DNA of 37,779 nt from a bacterium (GTDB taxonomy: Bacteria > Vulcanimicrobiota > Xenobia > Xenobiales > Xenobiaceae), in contig JALHDH010000016.1 in NCBI GenBank assembly GCA_022839105.1, forward strand, positions 1-37,779, given 5' to 3'. A model generated the notes under the pieces. That model made no database searches, was not told the DNA's origin, and saw nothing but the letters and a program-made list of their open reading frames with translations. This document shows positions 1 to 8,111 of the stretch, piece after piece (the stretch's first letter is position 1; each line of letters begins with the position of its first letter). A program made the position numbers and the translations under genes.

Positions 1-181
1 GGAGCTCCTTCGCCTGGAGCTCAACCACTTCGCCGAGTGCGTGGCCATGCACAAGACCCCCATGGTCACCGGTGAGGACGGGAAGCGGGCCCTGGAGCTG
101 GCCATGCAGGTCCTGGCCCGGATGAAGATGGTGAAGGCCCGGTCCTCGCGGGGCAAAGAGCTCATCGCCCTGGCGGGGTAG
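1..181 (+). CDS. Gfo/Idh/MocA-family oxidoreductase, C-terminal end only
   Basis: An open frame enters from the left edge (first full codon at position 2) and stops with TAG at 179-181, leaving 59 residues. The visible part reads LELNHFAECVAMHKTP, then a V-T-G-E-D-G-K-R-A-L-E-L-A stretch. This is the usual C-terminal helix of Gfo/Idh/MocA NAD(P)-dependent sugar oxidoreductases (HF-x-E-C ... P-x-V-x-G-E-D-G). The active-site lysine and Rossmann fold lie outside the window. Such genes sit beside lpxA in several diderms. In Acidithiobacillus and Leptospira the neighbour GnnA oxidises UDP-GlcNAc ahead of the aminotransferase GnnB. That role is only a possibility here, because no gnnB is visible. 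Confidence 0.7.
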   Translation, partial: ELLRLELNHFAECVAMHKTPMVTGEDGKRALELAMQVLARMKMVKARSSRGKELIALAG

Positions 182-279
182 GGCGCTCTCGGCTGGACGA
201 GTTCCGGTCTGAAAGGTCCCGATTCCCGGGAAGGACGGGCCTGGCCGGGGGGCAAGATTCGAGAGGAGCAGACCAGTCG

Positions 280-1131
280 GTGAAGATCCATCCAACGGCC
301 ATCGTGCATTCCGGGGCCGAGATCGACGAGGGGGTCGAGATCGGACCCTTTTCGATCCTCGGACCGAACGTCCGGGTCGGCCGCGACACGGTGATCATGT
401 CTTCGGTCGTGCTGGACGGATGGACGACGGTGGGCTGCCAGAACGTGATCTTCCCGGGGGTGGTGATCGGCACGGCGCCCCAGGATCTCTCCTATCGCGG
501 GCAGCGCTCCTACGTGCGGATCGGGGACCGCAACGAATTGCGCGAAGGTCTCACCGTGCACCGGGCGGCCGACGAGGAGGGGCTCACCTCGGTCGGCAAC
601 GACAACCTGCTCATGGCCTACTCGCACGTCGCCCACAACTGTCATGTCGGCAATCAGGTCGTGATGGCCAACTATGCGGGACTGGCGGGCCACGTGGTGG
701 TCGAGGACCAGGCGATCCTGGGAGGCTTGAGCGGGGTGCATCAGTTCGTCCGCGTGGGCCGGCTGTGCATGGTGGGAGGCCTGGCCAAGATCACCAAGGA
801 CCTGCCGCCCTTTGCCATCGTGGACGGGAATCCGGCTCGAATCTACGGGTTGAATCATCGAGGGCTGCGACGCCGGGGCGTTTCTGAAGGGGCCCGCCTG
901 GCCCTCAAGCGCGCCTTCCGGTTGTTGACCGTGGAGCGGCAGAACCTCAAGCAGGCCGTGGATTCGATTCGCGCCACCCTGGCGGATTGTGCCGAAGTGG
1001 CCCACCTGATCGACTTCCTGGAGGCCCCCTCGCGGATGGGAGTCCTGACCCGCTCCTGCCATGATCGCCGGCAACGCGCGGCGGAAGGCCTGGACCCCGA
1101 ACCCCGGGACCCCGAGCTCGACGGCCGTTGA
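280..1131 (+). CDS. lpxA: Acyl-ACP--UDP-N-acetylglucosamine O-acyltransferase
   Basis: LpxA carries out the first step of lipid A synthesis in the cytoplasm, moving a 3-hydroxyacyl chain from ACP to the 3-position of UDP-GlcNAc (or the 3-amino analogue). The 283-residue protein opens with left-handed beta-helix hexapeptide repeats. The catalytic histidine aligns with H119 in SHVAHNC (E. coli H125), followed by VHQF and MVGG. The second glycine of MVGG (G167) matches E. coli G173, the residue linked to accepting long acyl chains. A helical C-terminal domain follows, plus about 20 extra residues beyond the E. coli length. The start is GTG with GAGAGGAG at 261-268. It lies between a Gfo/Idh gene and lpxB. 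Confidence 0.95.
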   Translation: MKIHPTAIVHSGAEIDEGVEIGPFSILGPNVRVGRDTVIMSSVVLDGWTTVGCQNVIFPGVVIGTAPQDLSYRGQRSYVRIGDRNELREGLTVHRAADEEGLTSVGNDNLLMAYSHVAHNCHVGNQVVMANYAGLAGHVVVEDQAILGGLSGVHQFVRVGRLCMVGGLAKITKDLPPFAIVDGNPARIYGLNHRGLRRRGVSEGARLALKRAFRLLTVERQNLKQAVDSIRATLADCAEVAHLIDFLEAPSRMGVLTRSCHDRRQRAAEGLDPEPRDPELDGR

Positions 1132-1187
1132 GGTCCGTGCGCAGGTGCCCCCATGGCGGCTGAATCCCTTCCGGCCCGGTCCTGGCC

Positions 1188-2414
1188 TTGAGTTCTCCTG
1201 AATCCTCCGTTCGGCCTGGGTCCGCCAGTGCCGGGCGCACGATCGCCTTGATGGCCGCCGAACCCTCCGGAGACCTCCAGGGTGGAGCCCTGGCCCGAGC
1301 CTTGAAGGCCCGCGATCCCGGCCTGCGCCTGGTGGGCGTGGGGGGCGCGGAGATGGCCGCTTCGGGCGTGGAATTGTGGATGGAGAGCCACACCTGGAGC
1401 ACCATCGGCCCGGGTGAGGCGCTGGCCCGAATCCCGGGCCTGTACCTGGCCTATCGGCGCATGCGCGGGCACCTGCTCCGCGAGAGGCCTCAACTCACCG
1501 TCGTGATCGACGCCCCGGCCCTGCACATGCGCCTGGTCGGCTTTCTCCGGCGTCGGGGGTTGAGGACCGCATACTACTTCCCCCCTTCGGCATGGAGCCG
1601 GAACCCCCGGCGGATGCACGAGATCCATGCCCGGGTGGACGGAGTTCTTTGCGCCTTCCGCGGCAACGCGGCCCTGTACGAGTCCCTGGGCCTGCCCGTG
1701 GCCTTCTTCGGGCATCCCCTGAGCGACGTGGTTCGGGATTCCCCGCCTCCGGAGGAGGCGCGTCGGCTTCTGGGTCTGGAGGGGCCGGCCCTGGCCCTCC
1801 TGCCGGGGAGCCGGACCCAGGAGGTCCGCCATCTCCTGCCCGCCTTCCTGGAGGTGGCGGCTCGCCTGCGAAGGGACCATCCGGAACTGCAGGTCCTCCT
1901 GCCCTGCGCCACGCCGCCCCTGGAGAGGCGGATCCGCGCGATGCTGGGGTCGGAGCCCCCGGAGGGAGTCCGGCTTCTCTCGGGGCAGGCGCGCCTGGCC
2001 CTGGCGGCCAGCCGGCTGGCGCTGATGGCCTCGGGTTCTGCCAGCCTGGAAGCGGCGCTGCTGGGAGTGCCGATGTTGTTGTGCTATCGCTTTGGAGCCC
2101 TGGACGCAGCCTTGGGACGGACGCTGAAGGCCTTGGGGCTCTTGAGGGTGGATCGGTTCGGCCTGCCCAACCTGGTCCTGGAACAGGACGTGGTCCCCGA
2201 ATTCCTCCAGGAGGAGGTGCACCCGGATCGCCTGGAGCTCGAGGCTCGAAGGCTCTGGGAGGAGGGCCCCTCCCGGGAGCGCATGCTGGCCGACCTGGCC
2301 CGGGTTCAGGCAGCCCTGGGCGGGCCGGACGTGGTCGAGCGCCTGGCCCGGGTCGTCGACTTCCTGGCGGCCGGGGACACCATGTCCTCGGCCCTGGCGA
2401 GATCCGAGCCTTGA
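1188..2414 (+). CDS. lpxB: Lipid-A-disaccharide synthase
   Basis: LpxB is the GT-B fold (GT19) glycosyltransferase that joins UDP-2,3-diacylglucosamine and lipid X to give the lipid A disaccharide at the inner membrane face. The protein shows the N-terminal EPSGD motif, a VIDAPALHMRL segment matching the V-I-D-x-P region that holds the catalytic aspartate, an LLPGSR motif around residue 206, and ASGSASLEAALLGVPMLLCY near residue 290, which is the typical nucleotide-binding C-domain signature. At 408 residues it is slightly longer than the family norm. The start is uncertain: TTG at 1188 is used because ATG at 1251 would remove the first beta strand. It overlaps the next gene by TTGA at 2411-2414, suggesting translational coupling. 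Confidence 0.92.
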   Translation: MSSPESSVRPGSASAGRTIALMAAEPSGDLQGGALARALKARDPGLRLVGVGGAEMAASGVELWMESHTWSTIGPGEALARIPGLYLAYRRMRGHLLRERPQLTVVIDAPALHMRLVGFLRRRGLRTAYYFPPSAWSRNPRRMHEIHARVDGVLCAFRGNAALYESLGLPVAFFGHPLSDVVRDSPPPEEARRLLGLEGPALALLPGSRTQEVRHLLPAFLEVAARLRRDHPELQVLLPCATPPLERRIRAMLGSEPPEGVRLLSGQARLALAASRLALMASGSASLEAALLGVPMLLCYRFGALDAALGRTLKALGLLRVDRFGLPNLVLEQDVVPEFLQEEVHPDRLELEARRLWEEGPSRERMLADLARVQAALGGPDVVERLARVVDFLAAGDTMSSALARSEP

Positions 2415-3582
2415 ACCAGGTCGTCCTGACCACGAACTCGCCCGGAGAGCTCCACTCCTGGGTTCGTGGAACCGTCGCCGAGCTCAAGCGTCGGCGGCCC
2501 GACCTGCGCGTCGTCGTGGCCCTGGTTCCCTGCCCCTACGCCTCGGGAGCCGAGGCTCGGGTGGCAGCCCGCATCCCCGGGGTCGATCAGGTCCTCCGAC
2601 CGCTCCAGACCGTGCGCCTGGCCATGGGGATTCCCGACCGCTCGTCGCGGCTTCAGGGTCGGGGGGTGGTGGTCTTCATGGGGGGAGAGCCCTGGCATGC
2701 CCTGCTTCTGGCCCGGGCCCTGCGCTGGCCGGCCGTGGCCTACGCGGTGCGCGCCGGAGCCCTGGCCAGATGCTTTGCCCGGGTGGGAACCCTGGACCCG
2801 GGCATCGAGCAGGCTCTCCGCCGCCAGGGCGTCACCCGGGTGCGGACGGTCGGCAACCTGGTCCTGGATGGAGTGGAGATCCCCCCGGAACTGCCGTCTG
2901 GTCCCCATCGGCCCACGCTGGGCTTGTTCCCGGGCTCCCGGGGCCTTCATCTGAGGGCCGCCCTGGCGGTCTTCCTGCGCACGGCGGAGCTGGTCCGCCT
3001 GGAGATCCCCGAATTGGAGTGCCTCCTGGCGGTCTCGCCCTTCGTGCGCCGCGAGGATGTCCTCCGAGCGCTGGAGAGGCCCCTGAGGTTGGGGATTCCC
3101 ACCGCCCGGGGAAGCCTGGAGGGGGACCGGCTGAGGACCGAAGACGGCCTGGAGGTCGAGGTCCTGTGGGGGAGCCCTTATGAGGCCATGGCCCGGATGG
3201 ACGTGGGCCTGACCATCCCTGGGACCAATACCGGAGAGATGGCTTGCGTGGGGCGACCGATGGTCGTGGGACTCTCGGCCTCGGCGCCGATCCCCCGCGG
3301 AGGGCTGTGCCCATCCTGCCCCTCATCAAGCGCTTCCTGCGCCGGAAGACCTATCGCCGTCTGGTGTACGTGGCCCAGCCCAACCGCCTGGCCGGTCGGG
3401 CCCTGGTTCCCGAGGTGGTGGTCCAGCGGGATCTCGAGGTCCTGGTCCGGCCCCTGGTGGAATTGCTCGGAGATCCCGGAGGGAGGCGCCGGCTCGGCCT
3501 GGAACTGCAGGAAGTCATGGGGGGGGGACGAGGTGCGTGTGCGCGCATGGCCGAGTTGATCCTGGAGGTGGCCCCACCATGA
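2411..3582 (+). CDS. Second LpxB-like GT-B glycosyltransferase, frameshifted
   Basis: A second LpxB-related protein begins with TTG inside the lpxB stop. It shows N-terminal TTNSPGELHSWVRG, a GGEPWHALLLARAL helix, LGLFPGSR around residue 177 and IPGTNTGEMACVGRPMVV near residue 268, the counterpart of the LpxB nucleotide-binding loop. This frame then turns into tryptophan- and serine-rich nonsense after about position 3300. The sensible C-terminus (VPILPLIKRFLRRKTYRR and RLAGRALVPEVVV) lies in another frame and ends at 3582, overlapping the next ATG as ATGA. One base appears to be missing near 3290-3310. Whether that is a sequencing error, a real lesion or recoding cannot be told here. The substrate is unknown. 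Position beside lpxB suggests a lipid or envelope sugar acceptor. Confidence 0.75.
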
Positions 3583-4154
3583 AGCCTTTGAAGGCCTTCT
3601 TCTTCCGCTGGAGGGGAGCGATCCTCGCTCCCTTGACCTTGACCCTGCTGCTCCTGGCGCGGCCCACGCTGGAATCCTTCCTGGCCGGACTCGTCCTGAC
3701 CCTGGTGGGCGAGAGCCTGCGCCTGTGGGCCTTGGGGTATACCGGGCAGCCGACCCGCAGCCAGGATCTCGTGGCCCCGGAGCTGATCACCGCCGGGCCC
3801 TACAGCGTGGTCCGCAATCCCCTGTACCTGGGCAACGTGCTCAATGCCCTGGGGGTCACCGTGGCCGCCATGGGGGGGCACGGCCCGCGGGAGGGCTTGA
3901 TGATCCTCCTGGGCGTGGTCCTGGCGCTGGTGGCGGTGTACGGAGCCTGCATCGAGGTGGAGGAGGACTTCCTGGCAACTCGATTCGGGGCCGAGTATGA
4001 AGACTACCGCTCGCGGGTTCCCACCCTGGTCCCCCGCCGGCTGAGGCTCTCTCCGGGGCATGGGGCCTTCCTTTTCCCCTCCTGGCGCTTTGAGTTCAGC
4101 ACTTTCGGTTGGCTGGTCCTGGTGTGGTCTTCCCTGGCGATGCGCCTGCGGTAG
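3579..4154 (+). CDS. Isoprenylcysteine carboxyl methyltransferase (ICMT)-family membrane protein
   Basis: The 191-residue integral membrane protein belongs to the ICMT/PEMT-like methyltransferases. Hydrophobic segments lie at about residues 12-28, 32-50, 80-98 and 102-125. The conserved SAM-binding part is clear: GPYSVVRNPLYLGNVL (family pattern R-x-P-x-Y-x-G) and EEDFLATRFGAEYEDYR (E-E-x-x-L-x-x-x-F-G-x-E-Y-x-x-Y). Members methylate lipids, isoprenyl cysteines or small molecules at the membrane, and the bacterial substrate is rarely known. ATG overlaps the preceding stop (ATGA), so it is probably translated together with the LpxB-like gene. A role in modifying the product of that neighbour is an inference from position only. 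Confidence 0.82.
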   Translation: MKPLKAFFFRWRGAILAPLTLTLLLLARPTLESFLAGLVLTLVGESLRLWALGYTGQPTRSQDLVAPELITAGPYSVVRNPLYLGNVLNALGVTVAAMGGHGPREGLMILLGVVLALVAVYGACIEVEEDFLATRFGAEYEDYRSRVPTLVPRRLRLSPGHGAFLFPSWRFEFSTFGWLVLVWSSLAMRLR

Positions 4155-4251
4155 CAGCCATCGCCCCTTCCGGGACTTTTCAGTCCGACGTGGAATCCTT
4201 CATCCAGGACCTGGGCCCGTTCTCCGGGCGCAGCAAAGGGAGACCCCGCCC

Positions 4252-5490
4252 GTGCAGATTCGACCCGCGAGTTCAGCCTCAGGGCACCCCCCCATCCAAC
4301 GCCTGCAGGCGGCGCCCGGAGCGGGGCCCCAGGATGTCTTCCGTCCCGGTGCCCCACGGGACCCGGCGCTGGTCCGTCCCCCGGCCGGCAGCCCTGCCGG
4401 GCCACCTTCGCGGCCCAGGGTCGGCTCGCCGCGGCACGAGGAGGCCTCCACCGCCGAGGGCTTGGCCCTGGCCAGCCGGATGGTCAGCGGCTGGAACCTT
4501 CCTTCCTCCCTGAAGGTCGGGGCCGCGCGGGACCTGGCATGCCTGCCCCTGGCCTGGTTGCAGCGCCTGGATTCCGAGGGGCTGACCGTCGCCGTCCTGC
4601 AGGAGGGGCAGAGCCTGGCCGATACCGACGTCCTGCCGACCATGACGCCCGAGCGCTGCCGAGCGCATTTCGCTCGGGCCCAGGCCCTGGCCCGAACGGC
4701 CATCGAAGAGGAGAACCGCGCCCTGTCGCTGGATCCCTCCGCGCCGGCGGATGATTTCGCCTCGGCCATGGCCCGCCGCTGGCTGCCCGACCGGATCCGC
4801 GAGAACCTCCTGCCCAGGTTGGACCAGGCGGGGATCGGCTTCTCGGTGGAGGTGTGTCGGGAGCCCGTGGATCTGAAGGCCCTGGCCCGCTCCAAGCAGA
4901 TCCCCGACGAGGAGTTCCAGACCTGGCGGGACCTGCTTGTGGAGCTGAACGGGCCGCTCCTGACGGTGTCGGGGGACCTGGCCCAGGCGGCCCAGGAGAT
5001 CCTGATGGTGCCCTACGCCTCTCATCGCGGCCGCCCCGTCTCCGAGGTCAGCCGGGACAACTACGCCACCTTCGATTCCATGAAGGTCCGTCAACACCGC
5101 GGCATCCACTCCTGGCCCAACCGCCTGATCATGGTCCACGAGGCCTTCGTCAAGGAGCCCGCCGACGAGGTCGGCAACTATCGGGTGCTGGTCCACGAGC
5201 TGGGCCACGCCATGGACTACCTGGCCGAAGGTCTGCTTCCCGAGCACCGCTCGAAGGTGGACGCGCTCTTCGCGGCGGACCTCGAGGCGGCGCGTCAAGG
5301 GGAGGTGCGCTTCCTCACCCCGCGTTCGGCCGACAACCCGCGGGAGTACCTGGCAGAAGCCGTGGAAGCGTACCTGACCCGGCGCCTCGGGGACGAGCAT
5401 GACTTCTACAAACCCGAGAACAGCCGCGAGGACCTCCAACAGCGCAACCCGGCCCTCTTCGAGTACGTCCGCTCGCTTTTCGAGAGCTGA
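4252..5490 (+). CDS. Anthrax-lethal-factor-like (ATLF) zinc metalloprotease
   Basis: A 412-residue protein with a C-terminal metalloprotease domain. The zinc motif is HELGH at residues 315-319 in VLVHELGHAMDYL. About 45 residues later comes NPREYLAEAVEAYL, which lines up with NEAEFFAEAF of anthrax lethal factor and supplies the third ligand, E365. The end (QQRNPALFEYVRSLF) also matches the lethal factor tail. The lethal factor tyrosine seven residues before the glutamate is not matched (R here). There is no signal peptide. Residues 1-95 are Pro/Ala-rich. GTG at 4252 is chosen because AAAGGGAG lies at about 4235-4242. Its first 20 residues resemble those of the protein starting at 33162. The target is unknown. 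Confidence 0.75.
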   Translation: MQIRPASSASGHPPIQRLQAAPGAGPQDVFRPGAPRDPALVRPPAGSPAGPPSRPRVGSPRHEEASTAEGLALASRMVSGWNLPSSLKVGAARDLACLPLAWLQRLDSEGLTVAVLQEGQSLADTDVLPTMTPERCRAHFARAQALARTAIEEENRALSLDPSAPADDFASAMARRWLPDRIRENLLPRLDQAGIGFSVEVCREPVDLKALARSKQIPDEEFQTWRDLLVELNGPLLTVSGDLAQAAQEILMVPYASHRGRPVSEVSRDNYATFDSMKVRQHRGIHSWPNRLIMVHEAFVKEPADEVGNYRVLVHELGHAMDYLAEGLLPEHRSKVDALFAADLEAARQGEVRFLTPRSADNPREYLAEAVEAYLTRRLGDEHDFYKPENSREDLQQRNPALFEYVRSLFES

Positions 5491-5575
5491 AATCCGTTCC
5501 TTCCCTTCGGGCAGGCAGACCCCCGGCGCGCCGTTGCCGGGGTCCAGGCGGCGGATTCAGGGATTCAGGACCCCC

Positions 5576-5603
5576 TGGACACCTGGGGGCTCGCGGGTAT
5601 AAT
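5576..5603 (+). promoter_or_regulatory. Sigma-70-type promoter
   Basis: TGGACA at 5576-5581 (five of six matches to the -35 consensus), a 16-base spacer and a perfect TATAAT at 5598-5603. It lies 37 bases before the ATG at 5640, which has AGGAGGA just upstream. It would drive the 5640-8911 gene group. Confidence 0.75.
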
Positions 5604-5639
5604 GGTCTTTCAGCCCCCCGGCCCCTTCGAGGAGGAACC

Positions 5640-6155
5640 ATGAGCACCCGCAAACAGCGTCGCAAAGCCGCCCGCGAGGAATCCGAGCCGGTCCCGGAGG
5701 CTGCGGACTCCAAGCCGGTTCCTCCGGCTCCTCCGCCAGCCACGCCGCTGGATCCCGCCGAGGAACGGCGCGCCCAGCAGCGCATGTCCGTGGTGGGGTT
5801 CGCCCTGACGGGAATGCTGATGGCCTTCCTGGCCGGAGCCAACCAGCCGGTCTCCGTGGCTCAGTCGACCTCGGCCCTGGTCCAGGCGACCTGGATCGGC
5901 TCGGCGGTGGCCGTGCAGGGGGCCGAACTGGGACGCGGCATCGGGACCGGCGTCATGGGCCTGCTGGTCGGGGCCAGCTTCGGCTATTCGCTCTTCTTGA
6001 GGCCAGGCTTGATGTTCCTGAGCTGGCTGGGAGGGGGAGCGGGTCTGGCGGCTGGACTGGCCACCGGGATCGCCCTGCTCGGCGGAATCGGCTGGGCCGG
6101 TGGTTTCATGGCCGTCATGATGGCGGCCTTCAAGGCCCGGACCGGCGATCTCTGA
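5640..6155 (+). CDS. Small membrane protein of unknown function
   Basis: I do not recognise this 171-residue protein. The first 50 residues are charged and proline-rich (a basic RKQRRKAAR start, then PVPPAPPPATP). Next come three or four hydrophobic, glycine- and alanine-rich stretches at about residues 49-66, 95-120 and 122-165 with GxxxG spacing, suggesting tightly packed membrane helices. It has a strong ribosome binding site (AGGAGGA at 5630-5636) and a near-consensus promoter, so it is probably well expressed. The next gene starts 19 bases after its stop, so the two may be co-transcribed. Confidence 0.7.
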   Translation: MSTRKQRRKAAREESEPVPEAADSKPVPPAPPPATPLDPAEERRAQQRMSVVGFALTGMLMAFLAGANQPVSVAQSTSALVQATWIGSAVAVQGAELGRGIGTGVMGLLVGASFGYSLFLRPGLMFLSWLGGGAGLAAGLATGIALLGGIGWAGGFMAVMMAAFKARTGDL

Positions 6156-6174
6156 GGGCCCGGACCGGGACGCC

Positions 6175-6927
6175 GTGTCGCGGTTGACGGTCTTCTACAC
6201 CAACGACATGCACGGTCGGCATGAGGTGCTGGACCTGCTGGAGGCACGGGATCGCCCATCGGGGTCGATCCTTCTGGATGCCGGCGATGCGATTTCGGGT
6301 TCCAACACGGTCTTTCGCCTGGCCGAGCCGATCCTCGAGCGCATGAGCCGGGTCGGCTACACGGCGATGGCCATGGGCAATCGCGAGTTCCACTACCTGC
6401 GGGGAATCCACCAGCGCCGGAAGGCCCAGCGCTCCTTTCCGATCCTGGCGGCCAACCTGCAGGACCTGCGCGCCGAGGCGGCCTTCTGGGAGCCGATGCT
6501 GGAGCTCCAGGTCGGGGGAATCCGCGTGGGAATCCTGGGGGCGACTCCGGTGCAGTACCCGCCCCAGGCCATCTGGGAGCGGCTCTTCGGCTTCCGCTTC
6601 CTGGACCCGCTCCAGGTTCTGCCGCCCCTGGCCGAAGAGCTGGCCTCACGGACCGATCTGGTGATCCTCCTTTCGCATCTGGGAGCCCGGATGGATCGCG
6701 AGCTGGCCCGTCGACTCCCGGGGGTCCGCCTGATCGTCGGAGGACACAGCCACACGCTCTTCACCCAGCCCGAGCGCTGCGGGGAGGCCTGGATCGTGCA
6801 GACCGGGAGCCACGCCCGCTTCCTGGGGGAGATCTGCCTGGAGGTGGGCGCCCGGCCGGGCCGGATCCGCTCTCGTCTCCTGCCAGTCGATGGGAGCCAG
6901 AGCCTGGTTTCCGGGGAGGAGTTTTGA
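6175..6927 (+). CDS. UshA/5'-nucleotidase-like metallophosphatase with altered GNHE motif
   Basis: A 250-residue calcineurin-like metallophosphoesterase of the UshA/5'-nucleotidase type. Visible motifs are TNDMHG near the N-terminus (D-x-H metal site), DAGDAISGS (G-D), MGNREFHYLRG, LSHLGARMD and IVGGHSHT (the C-terminal G-H-x-H site). In typical members the third motif is GNHE with a catalytic histidine. Here that histidine is arginine (GNRE), so activity or substrate may differ. There is no signal peptide and no UshA C-terminal substrate domain, which suggests a cytoplasmic single-domain enzyme. The start is GTG at 6175. The stop overlaps the TTG of the following LpxB-like gene (TTGA, 6924-6927). 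Confidence 0.8.
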   Translation: MSRLTVFYTNDMHGRHEVLDLLEARDRPSGSILLDAGDAISGSNTVFRLAEPILERMSRVGYTAMAMGNREFHYLRGIHQRRKAQRSFPILAANLQDLRAEAAFWEPMLELQVGGIRVGILGATPVQYPPQAIWERLFGFRFLDPLQVLPPLAEELASRTDLVILLSHLGARMDRELARRLPGVRLIVGGHSHTLFTQPERCGEAWIVQTGSHARFLGEICLEVGARPGRIRSRLLPVDGSQSLVSGEEF

Positions 6928-8111
6928 GCCGTCCGCGCGTGCTTCTGGTCTCCAACGGCGCTGGAGAGGACGCCATCGCCCGGGAGGTGGCCTGTCGGGT
7001 CCAGGGCCTGGACCTGGAGGCCCTGCCCCTGGTGGGCCAGGGGGTGGCCTATGAGGGGGTGGCCCGGCGAGTCGGTCCCCGGCGCTCCATGCCCAGCGGG
7101 GGCCTCATCCCCGAAGCCCTGGGGAACCTCCTGCGCGATCTGGCGGGAGGCCTGGCGGCGCTGGTCCTGCACCAGATCGCCTGGCTTCGCAGGGAACGTC
7201 GGAACTATCAACTCTTCGTGGCGGTGGGTGACCTCTGGCCCGTGGTGGTGGCGGGCCTGGGCGGAGCGCGGCCGCTGGTCTTCATCGGAACCGCCAAGTC
7301 CGACCACCACCATCGCTACTCCGCGCTGGAGGCCCTGGTCCTGCGCCTCTTCACGGTCCTGGCCCTGGTCCGCGACGAGCCGACGGCGCAGAGTCTGCGG
7401 GTGCGGCGGGTCCGTTCGGCCTGGGTGGGCAACGCCATGATGGATGGCCTGGAAGCCACCGACGCGGATCTTGGAGTCGGCCCCACGGAGCTCTGCCTGG
7501 CCCTGCTGCCTGGAAGCCGGGAGGGCACCTACTCGGCCCTGCCCCGGATGCTGGAGGCCTATGCCCTGCTGGCCGGGCAGATGGACCCGGCCCCTCGGGC
7601 CCTGGTCGGCCTGGCGCCCTCGGTCGATCTGGAGAGGCTGGGTGGAGGGTGTCCTGGCTGGACGATGGTCTCCACCGGTCGGGAGCGGGGCGCCGTGGCC
7701 GAGCTTCGCGGACCCGCGCCCCCGGTGATGCTCGTGCAGCGGGCCTTCCCCGACGTGTTGCGGCGCAGCACCGTGGCCTTCGGCCTGGCCGGGACCGCCC
7801 ACGAACAGGCCGCGGGGCTGGGCCTTCCCGTGGTGGCCTTCGAACCCGGAGCCGAGAGCCGCCTGGGCTGGTACCGAGGTCGCCAGAAGGGGCTCCTGGG
7901 GGAGGCCCTCCGGGTCGTGGAGGATGATCCGGCCGAGGTGGCGGCCGAATTGCGGCGTCTCCTGGAGGACCCTGCGGAGCGGGCCCGGCGCGGTCAGGTG
8001 GGGCGCGAGCGACTGGGCCCCGCAGGTGGGGCCGGGGCCATGGCCCGGATCCTCGAGCGCCTGGCCCGGGGCGAGGCCCTTCGAGCCGGAGACCTGGGCC
8101 CGCCGGGATGA
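6924..8111 (+). CDS. Lipid-A-disaccharide synthase-related protein (TIGR03492 type)
   Basis: This 395-residue GT-B protein is the third LpxB relative in the window. It matches the family known from cyanobacteria, plastid-bearing algae and Deinococcus: VLLVSNGAGEDAIA, LPLVGQGVAYEG, MPSGGLIPEALGNLLRDL, VAVGDLWPVVVAG, FIGTAKSDHHH, LALLPGSREGTY near residue 190 and AFGLAGTAHEQAAGLGLPVVAF in the C-domain. The biochemical role of the family is not established, but the fold implies a nucleotide-sugar glycosyltransferase. The start is TTG, overlapping the metallophosphatase stop. Its own stop overlaps the CPBP gene (ATGA at 8108-8111), so the three genes form a tightly coupled set. Confidence 0.85.
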   Translation: MSRPRVLLVSNGAGEDAIAREVACRVQGLDLEALPLVGQGVAYEGVARRVGPRRSMPSGGLIPEALGNLLRDLAGGLAALVLHQIAWLRRERRNYQLFVAVGDLWPVVVAGLGGARPLVFIGTAKSDHHHRYSALEALVLRLFTVLALVRDEPTAQSLRVRRVRSAWVGNAMMDGLEATDADLGVGPTELCLALLPGSREGTYSALPRMLEAYALLAGQMDPAPRALVGLAPSVDLERLGGGCPGWTMVSTGRERGAVAELRGPAPPVMLVQRAFPDVLRRSTVAFGLAGTAHEQAAGLGLPVVAFEPGAESRLGWYRGRQKGLLGEALRVVEDDPAEVAAELRRLLEDPAERARRGQVGRERLGPAGGAGAMARILERLARGEALRAGDLGPPG

